Assembly: GCA_016930085.1 (NCBI GenBank)
Contig: JAFGHO010000092.1
Coordinates: 1-64,000 of the forward strand
Length of the DNA stretch: 64,000 bases
Direction: 5' to 3'
Origin: Spirochaetales bacterium
GTDB lineage: Bacteria > Spirochaetota > Spirochaetia > SZUA-6 > JAFGRV01
Within the stretch, counting starts at the first letter, position 1, and each line of letters opens with the position of its first letter. The position numbers and the translations under genes were made by a program. The notes beneath the pieces are model-generated. The model worked only from the letters and a program-made list of their open reading frames with translations. It had not been told where the DNA came from and did not search any database. Positions 45,217 to 54,182 of this stretch are shown one piece after another.

Positions 45217-45714
45217 GTGAAAAAATTTATCCTGCTTGCGGCGGGAAACATATCGCTTTCGCTCGGTATCGTGGGGGTCTTCGTTCCGCTTCTTCCCACC
45301 ACGCCGTTTTTATTGCTTGCCGCCGGCTGTTACCTCCGCAGTTCCGATCGCCTCTATACATGGCTGATCCGACATAAACGTTTCGGCACGTACATCCGCT
45401 GCTATCTGAAATACAGGGCAATGGCGAAACATTCAAAAATCATATCCCTTTTTCTGCTTTGGGGCGCTATTTCCGTTTCCATGATTTTTTTTATTCCGAC
45501 TCTCTGGGTTCGGATTCTGCTTGCGGCCGTCGCCATTGGAGTGACCGTCCATATCGTCAGTCTCCGTACCCTTACACGGGAAATGATCGAGGAAGTAACG
45601 GTACCGCCCGTAAAAAACGTCTCCCGAAGGGAGCGGCATAATTGCCGAAACACCGGAAAACAAAACCTTGCGCATCAAATCCGTATCCCGCAAACGGGAA
45701 AACCGAACGCCTGA
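45217..45714 (+). CDS. DUF454 (YbaN-like) inner-membrane protein
   Basis: 165 residues from GTG 45217, placed by the gaaaggag site seven bases before it. Two pairs of membrane helices; the family signature GIVGVFVPLLPTTPFLLLAA and the following WLIRHKRFGTYIRCYL are clear. C-terminal tail basic and non-conserved. YbaN-type proteins are widespread; a role in haem-enzyme or acyl handling has been suggested only by association, so function is unknown. Confidence 0.88.
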   Translation: MKKFILLAAGNISLSLGIVGVFVPLLPTTPFLLLAAGCYLRSSDRLYTWLIRHKRFGTYIRCYLKYRAMAKHSKIISLFLLWGAISVSMIFFIPTLWVRILLAAVAIGVTVHIVSLRTLTREMIEEVTVPPVKNVSRRERHNCRNTGKQNLAHQIRIPQTGKPNA

Positions 45715-45982
45715 CACCCATACGCCCCACCCGTCCATGTAAAAACCTAAAAAAAAGCTCACTCATCGTAAAAAGATGAACTTGAAAAGAAAAGGGAGAA
45801 TAGTGTACACTCTCATACGGCATATAACGAAAAACCCGTTGCGGTAACGGTGAATGGCCGTCGGGGCGAGTGGACATCCGGTAACATCTTAATGACCTGC
45901 CGTGAAGAAACCGGCAGTCCGCCGTCTTTTTGTCAGTCGTCACGGCGGGCCGATGTTCCGAAAGGAGGTCGAAAGAAACGAT

Positions 45983-46357
45983 ATGAGTCTTTTCAAGCGG
46001 TATTTTCTTTATCTCCTCAGGTGGCAATTGTCGACGCCGATTCTCGCCGCATGCGTATACCTGTTGACTAAATCCCTCGGTCCGACCATTACGACGATCA
46101 TCGCGAATATCATCGGGGGCCTTCTCTTTTTCTGGGTCGATTCTTTTATCTTCAGAAGGTCGAATATCCTTTTTACCGGTGAACTGTGGGAAATCAAGGA
46201 CCATATTTCCTGCGCCGACTGTGAAAAAAAAGACATACGCGGCTACCGCCTGATCAAAGCGGCCAATTACGACAAGACGCAGGACAGGCACCCGGAGTTC
46301 CGCTGCCATGAATGTTCCCGCGCCAAATACGAAAGAAGGAAAAAAGGGGGCAGCTAA
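45983..46357 (+). CDS. Small membrane protein with CX2C pairs
   Basis: 124 residues from ATG 45983; a strong aaaggagg lies 14 bases upstream, rather far, and another in-frame ATG at 45953 precedes that site. Two membrane helices (QLSTPILAACVYLLTKSLG, ITTIIANIIGGLLFFWVDSF) are followed by a cytoplasmic tail with two cysteine pairs, SCADC and CHEC, spaced as in a zinc ribbon. Family not recognised. No partner gene is obvious. Confidence 0.65.
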   Translation: MSLFKRYFLYLLRWQLSTPILAACVYLLTKSLGPTITTIIANIIGGLLFFWVDSFIFRRSNILFTGELWEIKDHISCADCEKKDIRGYRLIKAANYDKTQDRHPEFRCHECSRAKYERRKKGGS

Positions 46358-46461
46358 GGTCCCTCACCGTCCTTCTAACCCCGAAGCCGGGAAAATCGTC
46401 ATGAGACGATAACGGCTCTGTGCGGGTCTGCTTAACAAATCGATTTCAAGGGGGAAAACGC

Positions 46462-47337
46462 ATGCCGAAAAACATGTTACATAAACTGTTTGACGATATC
46501 GAGGTACCGCCCGACCGGAAAGAAATAATTACAAGCCTCGCGGCCTTCGCGCTGACCGTTGTCGTTGCATTATTCGAGGACTGGAAAGCGGCGGATATCG
46601 TCTGGGCGTCATGGCTTTCGAGCCTCCTTGTCGGTCTTTCTTTTTATCTCATTATGACGGTTAAACTCTTGCGCGACAAATCCCGCGGCGCTCGCCTCAA
46701 GGAAGAAGAAGGTTCCGGCCCCGGCTGTCTCGGAACGGCGGTCTTCGTCTTTATGGGCCTTATCGCCTGGCTCGCGGGACCGGGGCTGCTTCGTATCGGT
46801 CTCATATGTCTGATGATCATCGATTGTGCCGGGATATTTCTTAATATCGCCGCATCGAAAAGCCTTTTTGGAATCGATCCTGAAAACCGGACGATCAGGG
46901 TTCTGCTTTTTATTCCCACCGCCCTTTTTATCTTCTTTTTCTTTCTCGCGCACTTCGGGGGATTTCATCTTGGCCATGCACTTTTCCTGAGTATTCTCGT
47001 TCCGCCGCAGATCGAGATTCCCGGCACCATGGAGACCCTCTCCGGCATGCGGGATGCCTTTCTCTCCTTTCTCGGCCTCCTCTTTCTCGCATACTGGCCT
47101 TACGTGCTTTCCGTAGCACTTTCACGTTTCAATGCATACAGAAAGGCGCTTGAGTCCAACGATAAAGATTATATGATCGGTCCATACCGCGCCGTGATCA
47201 GAATTCATATTCTCATTTTTATCCTTGCCCCGATTGCGATGGCCGGATTGGGAAAGGCGGTCATGCTCACGGCCCTTTTCTTTTTCCATTTCCCAATCGA
47301 ACGAACGGTCGCATGGTTGAAAACGAGAAACAAGTGA
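46462..47337 (+). CDS. Polytopic membrane protein of unknown function
   Basis: 291 residues from ATG 46462, after agggggaa. Six to seven hydrophobic helices are visible, including LLFIPTALFIFFFFLAHFGG and VMLTALFFFHFPIE. The helix with HFGGFHLGH carries several histidines and recalls DUF6498-type proteins, but I am not sure of that. No catalytic motif. Located between a small zinc-ribbon membrane protein and an AraC-type regulator, all on the plus strand. Confidence 0.7.
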   Translation: MPKNMLHKLFDDIEVPPDRKEIITSLAAFALTVVVALFEDWKAADIVWASWLSSLLVGLSFYLIMTVKLLRDKSRGARLKEEEGSGPGCLGTAVFVFMGLIAWLAGPGLLRIGLICLMIIDCAGIFLNIAASKSLFGIDPENRTIRVLLFIPTALFIFFFFLAHFGGFHLGHALFLSILVPPQIEIPGTMETLSGMRDAFLSFLGLLFLAYWPYVLSVALSRFNAYRKALESNDKDYMIGPYRAVIRIHILIFILAPIAMAGLGKAVMLTALFFFHFPIERTVAWLKTRNK

Positions 47338-47421
47338 AGCGGGACGGCGGCGGCGGCGCGAGGCAGGCGGTTATCGGGGCGTAAAATAACGCCCGGCATA
47401 ACACACAGGAGTAGCAGCAAT

Positions 47422-48363
47422 ATGTCGAATACGGCAAAAACAGATTATAAAAGCCGCATCAACCGCGTGATGGATTACATCGAGACGCACCTTCACGAAG
47501 ACCTCCCGCTTGCGCGGCTTGCCGATATCGCCTGTTTTTCCAGATTTCATTTCCATCGTATTTTCAGATCGATGACCGGTGAACGGCTGGCCGAATGCAT
47601 CCAGCGGATACGAATGGAGAAAGCGGCGGCTTTACTCAAACAAAATCCCGGCCGATCGATCACCGGAATCGCGATGCTCTGCGGTTTCGCCTCATCCGCA
47701 TCATTTGCCAATGCCTTCAGGAATCACTTCGGGATGTCCGCATCCAGGTACAGAAACGACCCGGCATCAGGCAGGCAACAGGGCTATATCGTGGTACCTG
47801 AAGAGGAAGTCGAGACGCTCGATATGCGTGTCGAACATCATAGAGAAAAACAGATCTTTCATATCAAGGGGAAGGATTACGAGCGAACGGTTTCGGTCGT
47901 CGATCTGCCGGTCCGGCATCTGGCCTATGTCCGTTATACCGGCCCGTATAAGGGCGATTCCGAGCTGTTTTCCTCACTCTGGAAACGTCTCATGAAATGG
48001 GCCGTCCCACACGGCGTTTTGAACAGGCCCGACAGCGTGTATATCGCCCTGTATCACGACAATCCCGAAATAACGTCGGAAGAAAACCTGCGGGTCAGCG
48101 TCTGCGTGAGTATCGATGAAAAAACGGAACCGCGGGGGGAGATCGGAAAATTGCGGCTTCCCGGGGGGAAATATGCCGTCGGCAGGTTTCTCCTCGGCGC
48201 CCGGGATTATTCTGCGGCATGGGGGTGGATGTACGGCGCATGGCTTCCGGCAAGCGGGTACGAACCGGACGACAGACCCGCATTTGAATGGTTTCCCGTC
48301 GATGAAGAAAAATGCGAAGGCAGAATGCCCGTCGACATCTGCATACCCTTAAAAAGCACCTGA
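47422..48363 (+). CDS. AraC regulator with GyrI-like effector domain
   Basis: 313 residues. The N-terminal AraC HTH pair (LARLADIACFSRFHFHRIFR and IAMLCGFASSASFANAFRNHF) is followed by a GyrI-like (AraC effector-binding, SOUL-like) domain from about residue 150 to the end, with VRHLAYVRYTGPYKG and PVDICIPLK. This Rob/SbmC arrangement is typical of regulators that bind lipophilic compounds or drugs and activate efflux or resistance genes. Followed by trmO. Confidence 0.9.
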   Translation: MSNTAKTDYKSRINRVMDYIETHLHEDLPLARLADIACFSRFHFHRIFRSMTGERLAECIQRIRMEKAAALLKQNPGRSITGIAMLCGFASSASFANAFRNHFGMSASRYRNDPASGRQQGYIVVPEEEVETLDMRVEHHREKQIFHIKGKDYERTVSVVDLPVRHLAYVRYTGPYKGDSELFSSLWKRLMKWAVPHGVLNRPDSVYIALYHDNPEITSEENLRVSVCVSIDEKTEPRGEIGKLRLPGGKYAVGRFLLGARDYSAAWGWMYGAWLPASGYEPDDRPAFEWFPVDEEKCEGRMPVDICIPLKST

Positions 48364-48457
48364 AAAAAGCAATCTCGATAAACCGTTTGGCAAACCCGAT
48401 AAAGTAAACCCTGCATGAATCCTGTAATATTTGGAAAAACAGAAACAGGAGGTATGT

Positions 48458-48946
48458 ATGAACAATGAACAGTTTACGGTAGAAAGCCTCGGCATTGTCG
48501 CTGCCGCGGGAAACGGATTCCGCCTCGTTTTCAGGCCGGAATACAGGGACGCATTGACAGGACTGGAAGGTTTTTCTCATCTACAGGTACTGTTCTGGTT
48601 TCATTTGCATGACACACCGGAACAGAGAAAAACAATAACATGCAGTAAACCCTACGCGAAAGCCCCCGATGTCCTCGGAATTTTTGCGACCCGCTCCGAT
48701 TATCGGCCCAACCCTATCGGTCTTTCCATTTGTCCGGTAAAAGGAGTTAACCGCGCGAAAGGATTTATCGAGTTGTTTTATATCGATGCCGAAGATGAAA
48801 CACCGATAATCGACGTCAAGCCGTATCATCCCGCCGTCGACCGCGTACGGGAGGCGGGGGTTCCCGGCTGGTGCCGCCACTGGCCGCAGTGGTATGAGGA
48901 TTCGGGTGATTTCGATTGGGGTTCGGAGTTTATGTTTCCGGCATAA
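48458..48946 (+). CDS. trmO: tRNA m6t6A37 methyltransferase TrmO family
   Basis: 162 residues from ATG 48458, directly after caggaggtatgt; an upstream TTG in frame lacks such a site. Signature blocks GIFATRSDYRPNPIGLSIC and TPIIDVKPYHPAVD define the TrmO (TsaA/YaeB) family, which N6-methylates threonylcarbamoyladenosine at position 37 of tRNAs reading ACY codons. The C-terminal lobe of the long E. coli form is absent; this is the short version. Some short homologues may act on other substrates. A terminator follows. Confidence 0.88.
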   Translation: MNNEQFTVESLGIVAAAGNGFRLVFRPEYRDALTGLEGFSHLQVLFWFHLHDTPEQRKTITCSKPYAKAPDVLGIFATRSDYRPNPIGLSICPVKGVNRAKGFIELFYIDAEDETPIIDVKPYHPAVDRVREAGVPGWCRHWPQWYEDSGDFDWGSEFMFPA

Positions 48947-49009
48947 CGGAACCACGCAGAAAAAACTCTGAAGCCGGTTTTTTTCGTCTCGCGGAAATAA
49001 CGCCTGCTC

Positions 49010-49058
49010 CCGCCGTCCGTTATGGAAGTTTCCATTTCCGGACGGCGGCTTTTTTTTG
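49010..49058 (+). terminator. Intrinsic terminator after trmO
   Basis: Perfect ten-base stem, ccgccgtccg / cggacggcgg, around a 19-base loop that can itself fold (tggaa/ttcca), followed by cttttttttg. Confidence 0.9.
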
Positions 49059-49129
49059 AATAGTGCAATCCGGCGGCGTCATGAGCCGATATTCCCTCTG
49101 AGTCACCCCGCCATATCTGAATGCCGGTG

Positions 49130-49501
49130 ACCCCCGTTTCCGCCTCCCTATCGCCGATCGCCCCGATCATTTCTTTCAATTTAAGCGAGAACCCGGAAAT
49201 CGTATTGATGCTCGCATTGCCCTTCTCGATGAGGGAACCTGTCTTCTCCATCGATTCGGTAACTTCCCCGGAAAGATTCATCACGCGGCTGACCCCTCCT
49301 GTCACGTCTCTTGTTCCCGCGGCCATCTCTTCAAAATTGCCGGCGATTTCGTGTTCGCGTATGTCTCTTCGGAAAGCTTCCTGATCTCATCGGCCACAAC
49401 GGCGAATCCCCTGCCGTATTCCCCGCGTGCGCAGCCCCGGTCGCGGCGTTCATGGCGAGCAGATCGGTCTGACTCGCGATATTCTCGATCATTCCGGCCA
49501 T
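49130..49501 (-). pseudogene. Remnant of a methyl-accepting chemotaxis protein
   Basis: Pieces of the MCP signalling hairpin lie in different frames. Reading leftward from 49501: IENIASQTDLLAMNAATGAA, then after a frame change EYGRGFAVVADEIRKLSEET, then after another change GNFEEMAAGTRDVTGGVSRVMN. In intact receptors these are one continuous helix. The sensor domain, membrane helices and start are absent. The fragment is between the trmO terminator and the tat genes; it looks decayed, unless sequencing errors caused both shifts. Confidence 0.75.
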
Positions 49502-49767
49502 AGCCACTCCTTTGACCCGGGAACACCGGTTTCGAAAAAAGAAGGGATTCGACCTTCAGTCGGTACCGATTTCCCGATTCATGAGATATCATGTCTCTGT
49601 ATTAATGATAGAAAAAGCTATATTCCGTGTAACGTCAATTTACCAAAAAAAAGTCGAGACGAACGTGTATTTTCGAGCCGGAATGAGCACCGAAGCATAA
49701 AACCGTCCATAACAGGCGTCAAACGGGCAACGGCACCGTATGCCGGGAATTTTAGCGGACGCCCGGT

Positions 49768-49962
49768 TTACGTTACCGCTTCATCCTTTTTGCCGTCCGC
49801 CTTCGCATGTTCCTCCGGGGCGTCTTTGATTCCTTCTTTGTAGCCTTTCTCGAGTTCGGCCCTGGCCTGTCCGAGTGATTTCATGAACTTGGGAATCGCC
49901 GTGGCGCCGAACAGGACAAGAACGACGATCGCAATGACCATAATCTCGGTTCCGTGCACCAT
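49768..49962 (-). CDS. tatA: Tat translocase protein TatA
   Basis: 64 residues from ATG 49962. One membrane helix (GTEIMVIAIVVLVLFGATAI), the hinge IPKFMKSLGQA with a Phe-x-Lys, then a short amphipathic charged tail: the TatA/E pattern. It polymerises to form the passage for folded twin-arginine proteins. Follows the tatB-like gene by one base, with a good site (aaaggagac). Confidence 0.88.
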   Translation of the reverse strand: MVHGTEIMVIAIVVLVLFGATAIPKFMKSLGQARAELEKGYKEGIKDAPEEHAKADGKKDEAVT

Positions 49963-49963
49963 A

Positions 49964-50203
49964 TCAGTCTCCTTTCTCTTTAACGGATGCCTCATCCCCT
50001 TCTTCCCGAGGGGGAACGATCCGTACATTGGTTTCCGTTTCAATTTCCTTTATTGTATTGACAACGGTTTTTTTCATATGTGTCATCTGTGCATAAAACC
50101 TGCCCAGACGCCGGAAAGCCTTTGGCAGGTCTTCCGGTTTTAGAAATACCATCGCGATTAAAACGATGAAAAGAATTTCAACAATATCGAGTCCAAACAT
50201 CAT
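49964..50203 (-). CDS. tatB: Tat translocase protein TatB-like
   Basis: 79 residues. The helix begins with GLDIVEILFIVLIAMVFL, and a Pro-containing hinge KPEDLPKAFRRLG is followed by a longer charged helix. The Glu near the start of the membrane helix is typical of TatB, which with TatC forms the signal-peptide receptor. ATG at 50203 overlaps the tatC stop by one base (TGATG). Confidence 0.85.
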   Translation of the reverse strand: MMFGLDIVEILFIVLIAMVFLKPEDLPKAFRRLGRFYAQMTHMKKTVVNTIKEIETETNVRIVPPREEGDEASVKEKGD

Positions 50204-50955
50204 CACCCTCCGAGTCTGAAAACCCTGGCAACCAATATTGCCGCGAAATAAAGCAGAACGAGCGGAACCGCCATGCAAAGCTGCGAAACGAAATCCGGCG
50301 GGGTCAGCACGGCGGCAATAATGAAAATGACGACGATCACATACCGGCTGAATTTCAGCAGATCCCTCCGCTTCACGAGATCCAAAGCCATGAGAATGAC
50401 GAGCACGATGGGTGTCTGGAAGATGATGATGAAGGCGAAGATGAATTGCAGGACATAGAGGATATTCTTCTCGAAATTGAGCAGCATACCCACAATCGAC
50501 GGGACGAACCCGCCGCCCGTCAATACACGGATTGAAAGAGGTATGACATGAAAATAACCGTAGTACAGGCCGAGTCCCGCGAGGACGCTTCCCGAAGCAA
50601 GCGTCATGATTACCACCTTTTTCTCTTTATTGCTCAATCCGGGGAAGAAAAAACGTATGAGATGAAAGGCGTAAACGGGAACATTCATGATGATGCCTCC
50701 CAAAAAGGCTATTTTCATCTTCATGACAAAACCCTCGAAGATCGTGGTGACATAGAATTTGTTCTGCAAGGATTCGAACGACTCCAGGTTCCGAAAGGGA
50801 TAATAAAGCAGATCGACGACGGTATTACTGAAAATGTAGCATACGATCCCGCCGGTCAGAGTGAACATCAGACTGATAATGATCCTCTTTCTGAGTTCCC
50901 TCACATGTTCGAGAAATGTCATCGCGCGTCCCGGCGCGTCCGCAATCCTGTTCAT
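50203..50955 (-). CDS. tatC: Tat translocase subunit TatC
   Basis: 250 residues, six membrane helices. Family blocks: FLEHVRELRKRIIISL at the N-terminus, FEGFVMKMKIAFLGGI, the Pro-rich PVYAFHLIRFFFPGLSNKEKK, and FQTPIVLVILMALDLV near the end. TatC is the receptor for twin-arginine signals. Its ATG overlaps the protease stop by four bases, so tat genes are coupled to the hydrogenase genes, whose small subunit has a Tat signal. Confidence 0.95.
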   Translation of the reverse strand: MNRIADAPGRAMTFLEHVRELRKRIIISLMFTLTGGIVCYIFSNTVVDLLYYPFRNLESFESLQNKFYVTTIFEGFVMKMKIAFLGGIIMNVPVYAFHLIRFFFPGLSNKEKKVVIMTLASGSVLAGLGLYYGYFHVIPLSIRVLTGGGFVPSIVGMLLNFEKNILYVLQFIFAFIIIFQTPIVLVILMALDLVKRRDLLKFSRYVIVVIFIIAAVLTPPDFVSQLCMAVPLVLLYFAAILVARVFRLGG

Positions 50956-51491
50956 ATGCCGCTTCTCTTTCGCTTCCCGGCGGAAACGGGATCTCCCCGC
51001 TTCGTTTTTTCCTGTTGGAAAAAACCGTCTATCTCCATTTTAACCAGGACAATCACCTCCGGTATCTTCTTCTCTATCACGGGTGAAAGATCGGTTCCCG
51101 TATCGATACGTCCGGGTTGTATGCCGATAAGTGATATCTCCGGTATTTTCATCTCCAGCAATAACGCCGCCTCGATGATGTGGCCCAGGGACTGCTCATG
51201 CATCGAATGGCTGTGCTTATTAAACATTCGGTTTCCTTCGCGCAGCGGCATACGAAACAGTGTGCCCGGCTTCTCCTTCGCATCAATGGCATCGATCAGT
51301 ATTATTTTTTTTCTCGCTTCCATCCAGGCCAGAAGCCCCAATCCGCCTGTCCCCCCGTCCAGAAGTTCAACCCCGACCGGAAGGGGTATCTTCCCGAGTG
51401 CCCCGATCACATGAATCCCGAACCCTTCATCCCGAAGGAGGACATTCCCCATTCCCATGACGAGTACGGGGGATCTCACGGGACGATCCAT
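50952..51491 (-). CDS. Hydrogenase maturation protease (HyaD/HybD family)
   Basis: 179 residues. The Ni-binding residues of the family are recognisable: VMGMGNVLLRDEGFG (Glu), ILIDAID (Asp) and the HSMHEQSLGHI histidine. It removes the C-terminal peptide of the large subunit after nickel insertion. Overlaps the large-subunit gene by 16 bases, consistent with dedicated service to that subunit. Confidence 0.93.
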   Translation of the reverse strand: MDRPVRSPVLVMGMGNVLLRDEGFGIHVIGALGKIPLPVGVELLDGGTGGLGLLAWMEARKKIILIDAIDAKEKPGTLFRMPLREGNRMFNKHSHSMHEQSLGHIIEAALLLEMKIPEISLIGIQPGRIDTGTDLSPVIEKKIPEVIVLVKMEIDGFFQQEKTKRGDPVSAGKRKRSGI

Positions 51492-53083
51492 TCTCTTATA
51501 TTGCCCTCCGGCGTATGAAGGTGCACGGCGCAGGCCAGGCAGGGATCGAAGGAACGGATCACACGGCCGATATTGACCGGATTGCTTATGTCCGCCACGG
51601 GCGTTCCGATCAGCGCCTGCTCGAACGGTCCCCTTATTCCTTCACCGTCAGCGGGAGAAGCGTTCCATGTCGTCGGAACGACACAGGAATAGTTTCCGAT
51701 GGTCCGGCCGTCGATCCTTACCCAATGTCCCAATGCGCCTCTGGGCGCTTCGGTCATGCCGTAGCCGATTCCGGTCTCGGGCGGATCCCAATGCTCGGTA
51801 TCGTGGATAATCACCCTGCTGCGATACCTGTCACAGAGGTCGGTCAACTCCGAAATCCATCGCACCATCGCGTCGCACAACATCGATGTTTCGAGTGCCC
51901 TCGCCGCATGCCGCGCAAGTGCCCCGGGCATCATCCCCCGGCCGAGAAGGGATATGAATTGCTGTACCGACGGATGCGTGAAGGAGAGATGTTCCTGCCG
52001 TCGAGAAGCGACCATCATTCTGGCCAACGGCCCCACTTCCATGGGCCTTCCTGCGAAACGCGGTGCCTTGACAAAGGTGTATGCCCCCGCTTTGCCCGGA
52101 TCGAATTCCTGGGTAGATATTGACGGATGTCCGTCCGTTCCCGCCTCATACCATGCTTTGGTCACATCCTCGTTGATAGCAGGTTCCATTTCCGCCCGTG
52201 TTCCGGCCGTCAATACATCCTCGACAATCGCTCCTTCAGGATACAAAAAACTCCCGTCCGAACAGGGGAATCCCCCGTATGAGAGGTAATTACGGTAGCC
52301 GGCACCAAGGTCCGATGCCGCAAGGGGCCACAGGGCTTCCGCCAGAAACACGACGTCATTCAGGTAAACATTATTGATAAACGAACCGACCTCTTGAAGC
52401 AGTGATTGATAAAGACCGATTTGCGCGGGATTGGGAAGCTGTGTCACCCCGCCAACGATAATGCCGGACTGGTGGGGCTGTTTGCCGCTGAAAACGGCAG
52501 ACATTTTTTTCGCCTTTGCCTGGACGGCGAGTGCGTCCAGATAATGCTGCACCAGGACAGCCACTGTCTTTACATCCTTGACGCAGTAATCGTCGGCGCG
52601 ATACGCGGGAAGGAAAGGTCCGGCGTATTCGCCTTCGACGGGCGGATTGTCCGTTTCATTGGTGATGAGGTCCTTTATTTTCAGAATGAACGGATCCGAG
52701 CCTTTGTAATTGATGAGAACACCCAGATCGAGGTAATCCAGCGCCGAAAGGTGGTAAAAGTGAAGAACATGGTCGTGCAGCCAGCATGCACCGACAATCA
52801 GATTCCTCAGGACACGTGCTGCGTCCGGAAGCGCGGCCGTACCATGCGCCATTTCAACCGCCAGGCTCGATGTCCATCCGTGCGCGGCGAAACAAACCCC
52901 GCAAATCCGTTCCGTTACATAGACCGCGTCCCGCGGGTCCCTCCCTTTGAGCAGTTTTTCAATGCCGCGCGCCATGGTGCCGCTGACACGGGCATCGGTG
53001 ACGCTGCCGTTATTCACATCGACTTCCACCTTCAGATGGCCTTCTATTCTCGTCAAAGGATCAATTATTATCGTACTCATCAT
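51476..53083 (-). CDS. [NiFe] hydrogenase large subunit
   Basis: 535 residues. Both nickel motifs are present: RICGVCFAAH (L1) and DPCLACAVH (L2). After the L2 His, 14 residues (LHTPEGNIREWIVP) form the tail that the maturation protease should cut. The N-terminus TIIIDPLTRIEGHLKVEV is standard. With the Tat-exported small subunit it forms a periplasmic group 1-type enzyme, probably for H2 uptake. No cytochrome b or c partner is encoded here, so the electron acceptor is unknown. Confidence 0.95.
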   Translation of the reverse strand: MMSTIIIDPLTRIEGHLKVEVDVNNGSVTDARVSGTMARGIEKLLKGRDPRDAVYVTERICGVCFAAHGWTSSLAVEMAHGTAALPDAARVLRNLIVGACWLHDHVLHFYHLSALDYLDLGVLINYKGSDPFILKIKDLITNETDNPPVEGEYAGPFLPAYRADDYCVKDVKTVAVLVQHYLDALAVQAKAKKMSAVFSGKQPHQSGIIVGGVTQLPNPAQIGLYQSLLQEVGSFINNVYLNDVVFLAEALWPLAASDLGAGYRNYLSYGGFPCSDGSFLYPEGAIVEDVLTAGTRAEMEPAINEDVTKAWYEAGTDGHPSISTQEFDPGKAGAYTFVKAPRFAGRPMEVGPLARMMVASRRQEHLSFTHPSVQQFISLLGRGMMPGALARHAARALETSMLCDAMVRWISELTDLCDRYRSRVIIHDTEHWDPPETGIGYGMTEAPRGALGHWVRIDGRTIGNYSCVVPTTWNASPADGEGIRGPFEQALIGTPVADISNPVNIGRVIRSFDPCLACAVHLHTPEGNIREWIVP

Positions 53084-53097
53084 GACTTTCCTTTCTT

Positions 53098-54006
53098 TTA
53101 TTTTTCTCCGGTATAAAGCGGACTCAATTCATCGTAGAAACGCGGCTCGGTACATCCGGAACAGGGGGCCCCGTTTGCAGTGCAATAATTGACCCCGTCG
53201 TTCCATTTTATCAGTGGGCAATCCCCGTATGTCGTGTATCCCTTGCAGCCTTTGTGCAAAAGACAGTAACTTTCTCTTTCCATCGGATTGTTCCAGTCCT
53301 CGAGGAATTTATTGGCATTATACCTCGGCCGCCGCGGACAATTATCGTGGATCGTCTCCCGGAAATGCCGTAGCGGACGTTTATACGCATCGAGTGAGAT
53401 GACCGACCCTTCGAGAAAGTCTGCAACCGTGTCGTAAAACCATAACGGATGACACGGACATCCCGGAAGATTAATCAACGTCTTGCCGATACCGTGTCTG
53501 GCGAGGAAAAACGAAACACTTTGTCCCCCGGTAACACCGGCACGGGGGATTCCGCCGTAGGATGCACAGGCACCGATCGCGATAATGACAACCGCTTTCT
53601 GTGCGGCCCGTATAAAGGTTTCCTCCACGCTTTTACCGCCGACCATGCAGAACCTGGCGTCAAAGGCTGGAATGGAACCTTCGACCACAAGGACATACCC
53701 TCCTTCTTCTATCGCCGCTTCAAGCGCCGATTCGGCAACGACACCTTCGGCCGCCATTACCGTTTCATGGTACCTGACCGCGACCGTATCGAGAAGGAAC
53801 GGCCGTATGTCGGGGGAAAGGCATGAAAGAACTGATTCCGTACAGCCGGCACAATCCTGTGCTTCAAGCCATACCACAGCAGGTTTTTTGGAAAGCGCCG
53901 GCGGGAAGAAATGCGATCCCCTTGCCCTTGGGGAAAGCCCCAACGCGGCAATGCCGCCGGAAACCATCTTGATAAACTGCCGGCGGGTGATTGTGTGAAA
54001 TTTCAT
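53098..54006 (-). CDS. [NiFe] hydrogenase small subunit with Tat signal
   Basis: 302 residues. A twin-arginine signal TRRQFIKMVSGGIAALGL directs the folded heterodimer across the membrane. Proximal cluster motif DCAGCTESVLS, then GACASYGGIP, NLPGCPCHP, and the medial and distal cluster region (CLLHKGCKGYTTYGDCP, CTANGAPCSGCTEP). No C-terminal membrane anchor, so the enzyme is soluble periplasmic or loosely bound. ATG 54006 follows ggaaggga. First gene of the operon; the palindrome at 54119 lies 113 bases upstream. Confidence 0.95.
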   Translation of the reverse strand: MKFHTITRRQFIKMVSGGIAALGLSPRARGSHFFPPALSKKPAVVWLEAQDCAGCTESVLSCLSPDIRPFLLDTVAVRYHETVMAAEGVVAESALEAAIEEGGYVLVVEGSIPAFDARFCMVGGKSVEETFIRAAQKAVVIIAIGACASYGGIPRAGVTGGQSVSFFLARHGIGKTLINLPGCPCHPLWFYDTVADFLEGSVISLDAYKRPLRHFRETIHDNCPRRPRYNANKFLEDWNNPMERESYCLLHKGCKGYTTYGDCPLIKWNDGVNYCTANGAPCSGCTEPRFYDELSPLYTGEK

Positions 54007-54118
54007 TTTTACTACTCCCTTCCATTTTTTTTACCTTTCGGGACACAATACCCCAATATGTCAATGATTTACGCAGGGAAGCGGGTCGCGGTTTCAAAAA
54101 ACTTCAAATCCGCACGAA

Positions 54119-54134
54119 TACGACAATTGTCGTA
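54119..54134. promoter_or_regulatory. Perfect 16-bp palindrome, copy 2 (putative operator)
   Basis: TACGACAATTGTCGTA, identical to 17433-17448. It sits in the divergent region between the hydrogenase operon (leftward) and the hypothetical gene starting at 54183 (48 bases away). Confidence 0.55.
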
Positions 54135-54182
54135 CGCCGGCCGGAAACAACGGCTGAAAAAGGAAACCGTCTCCTCCCATTA

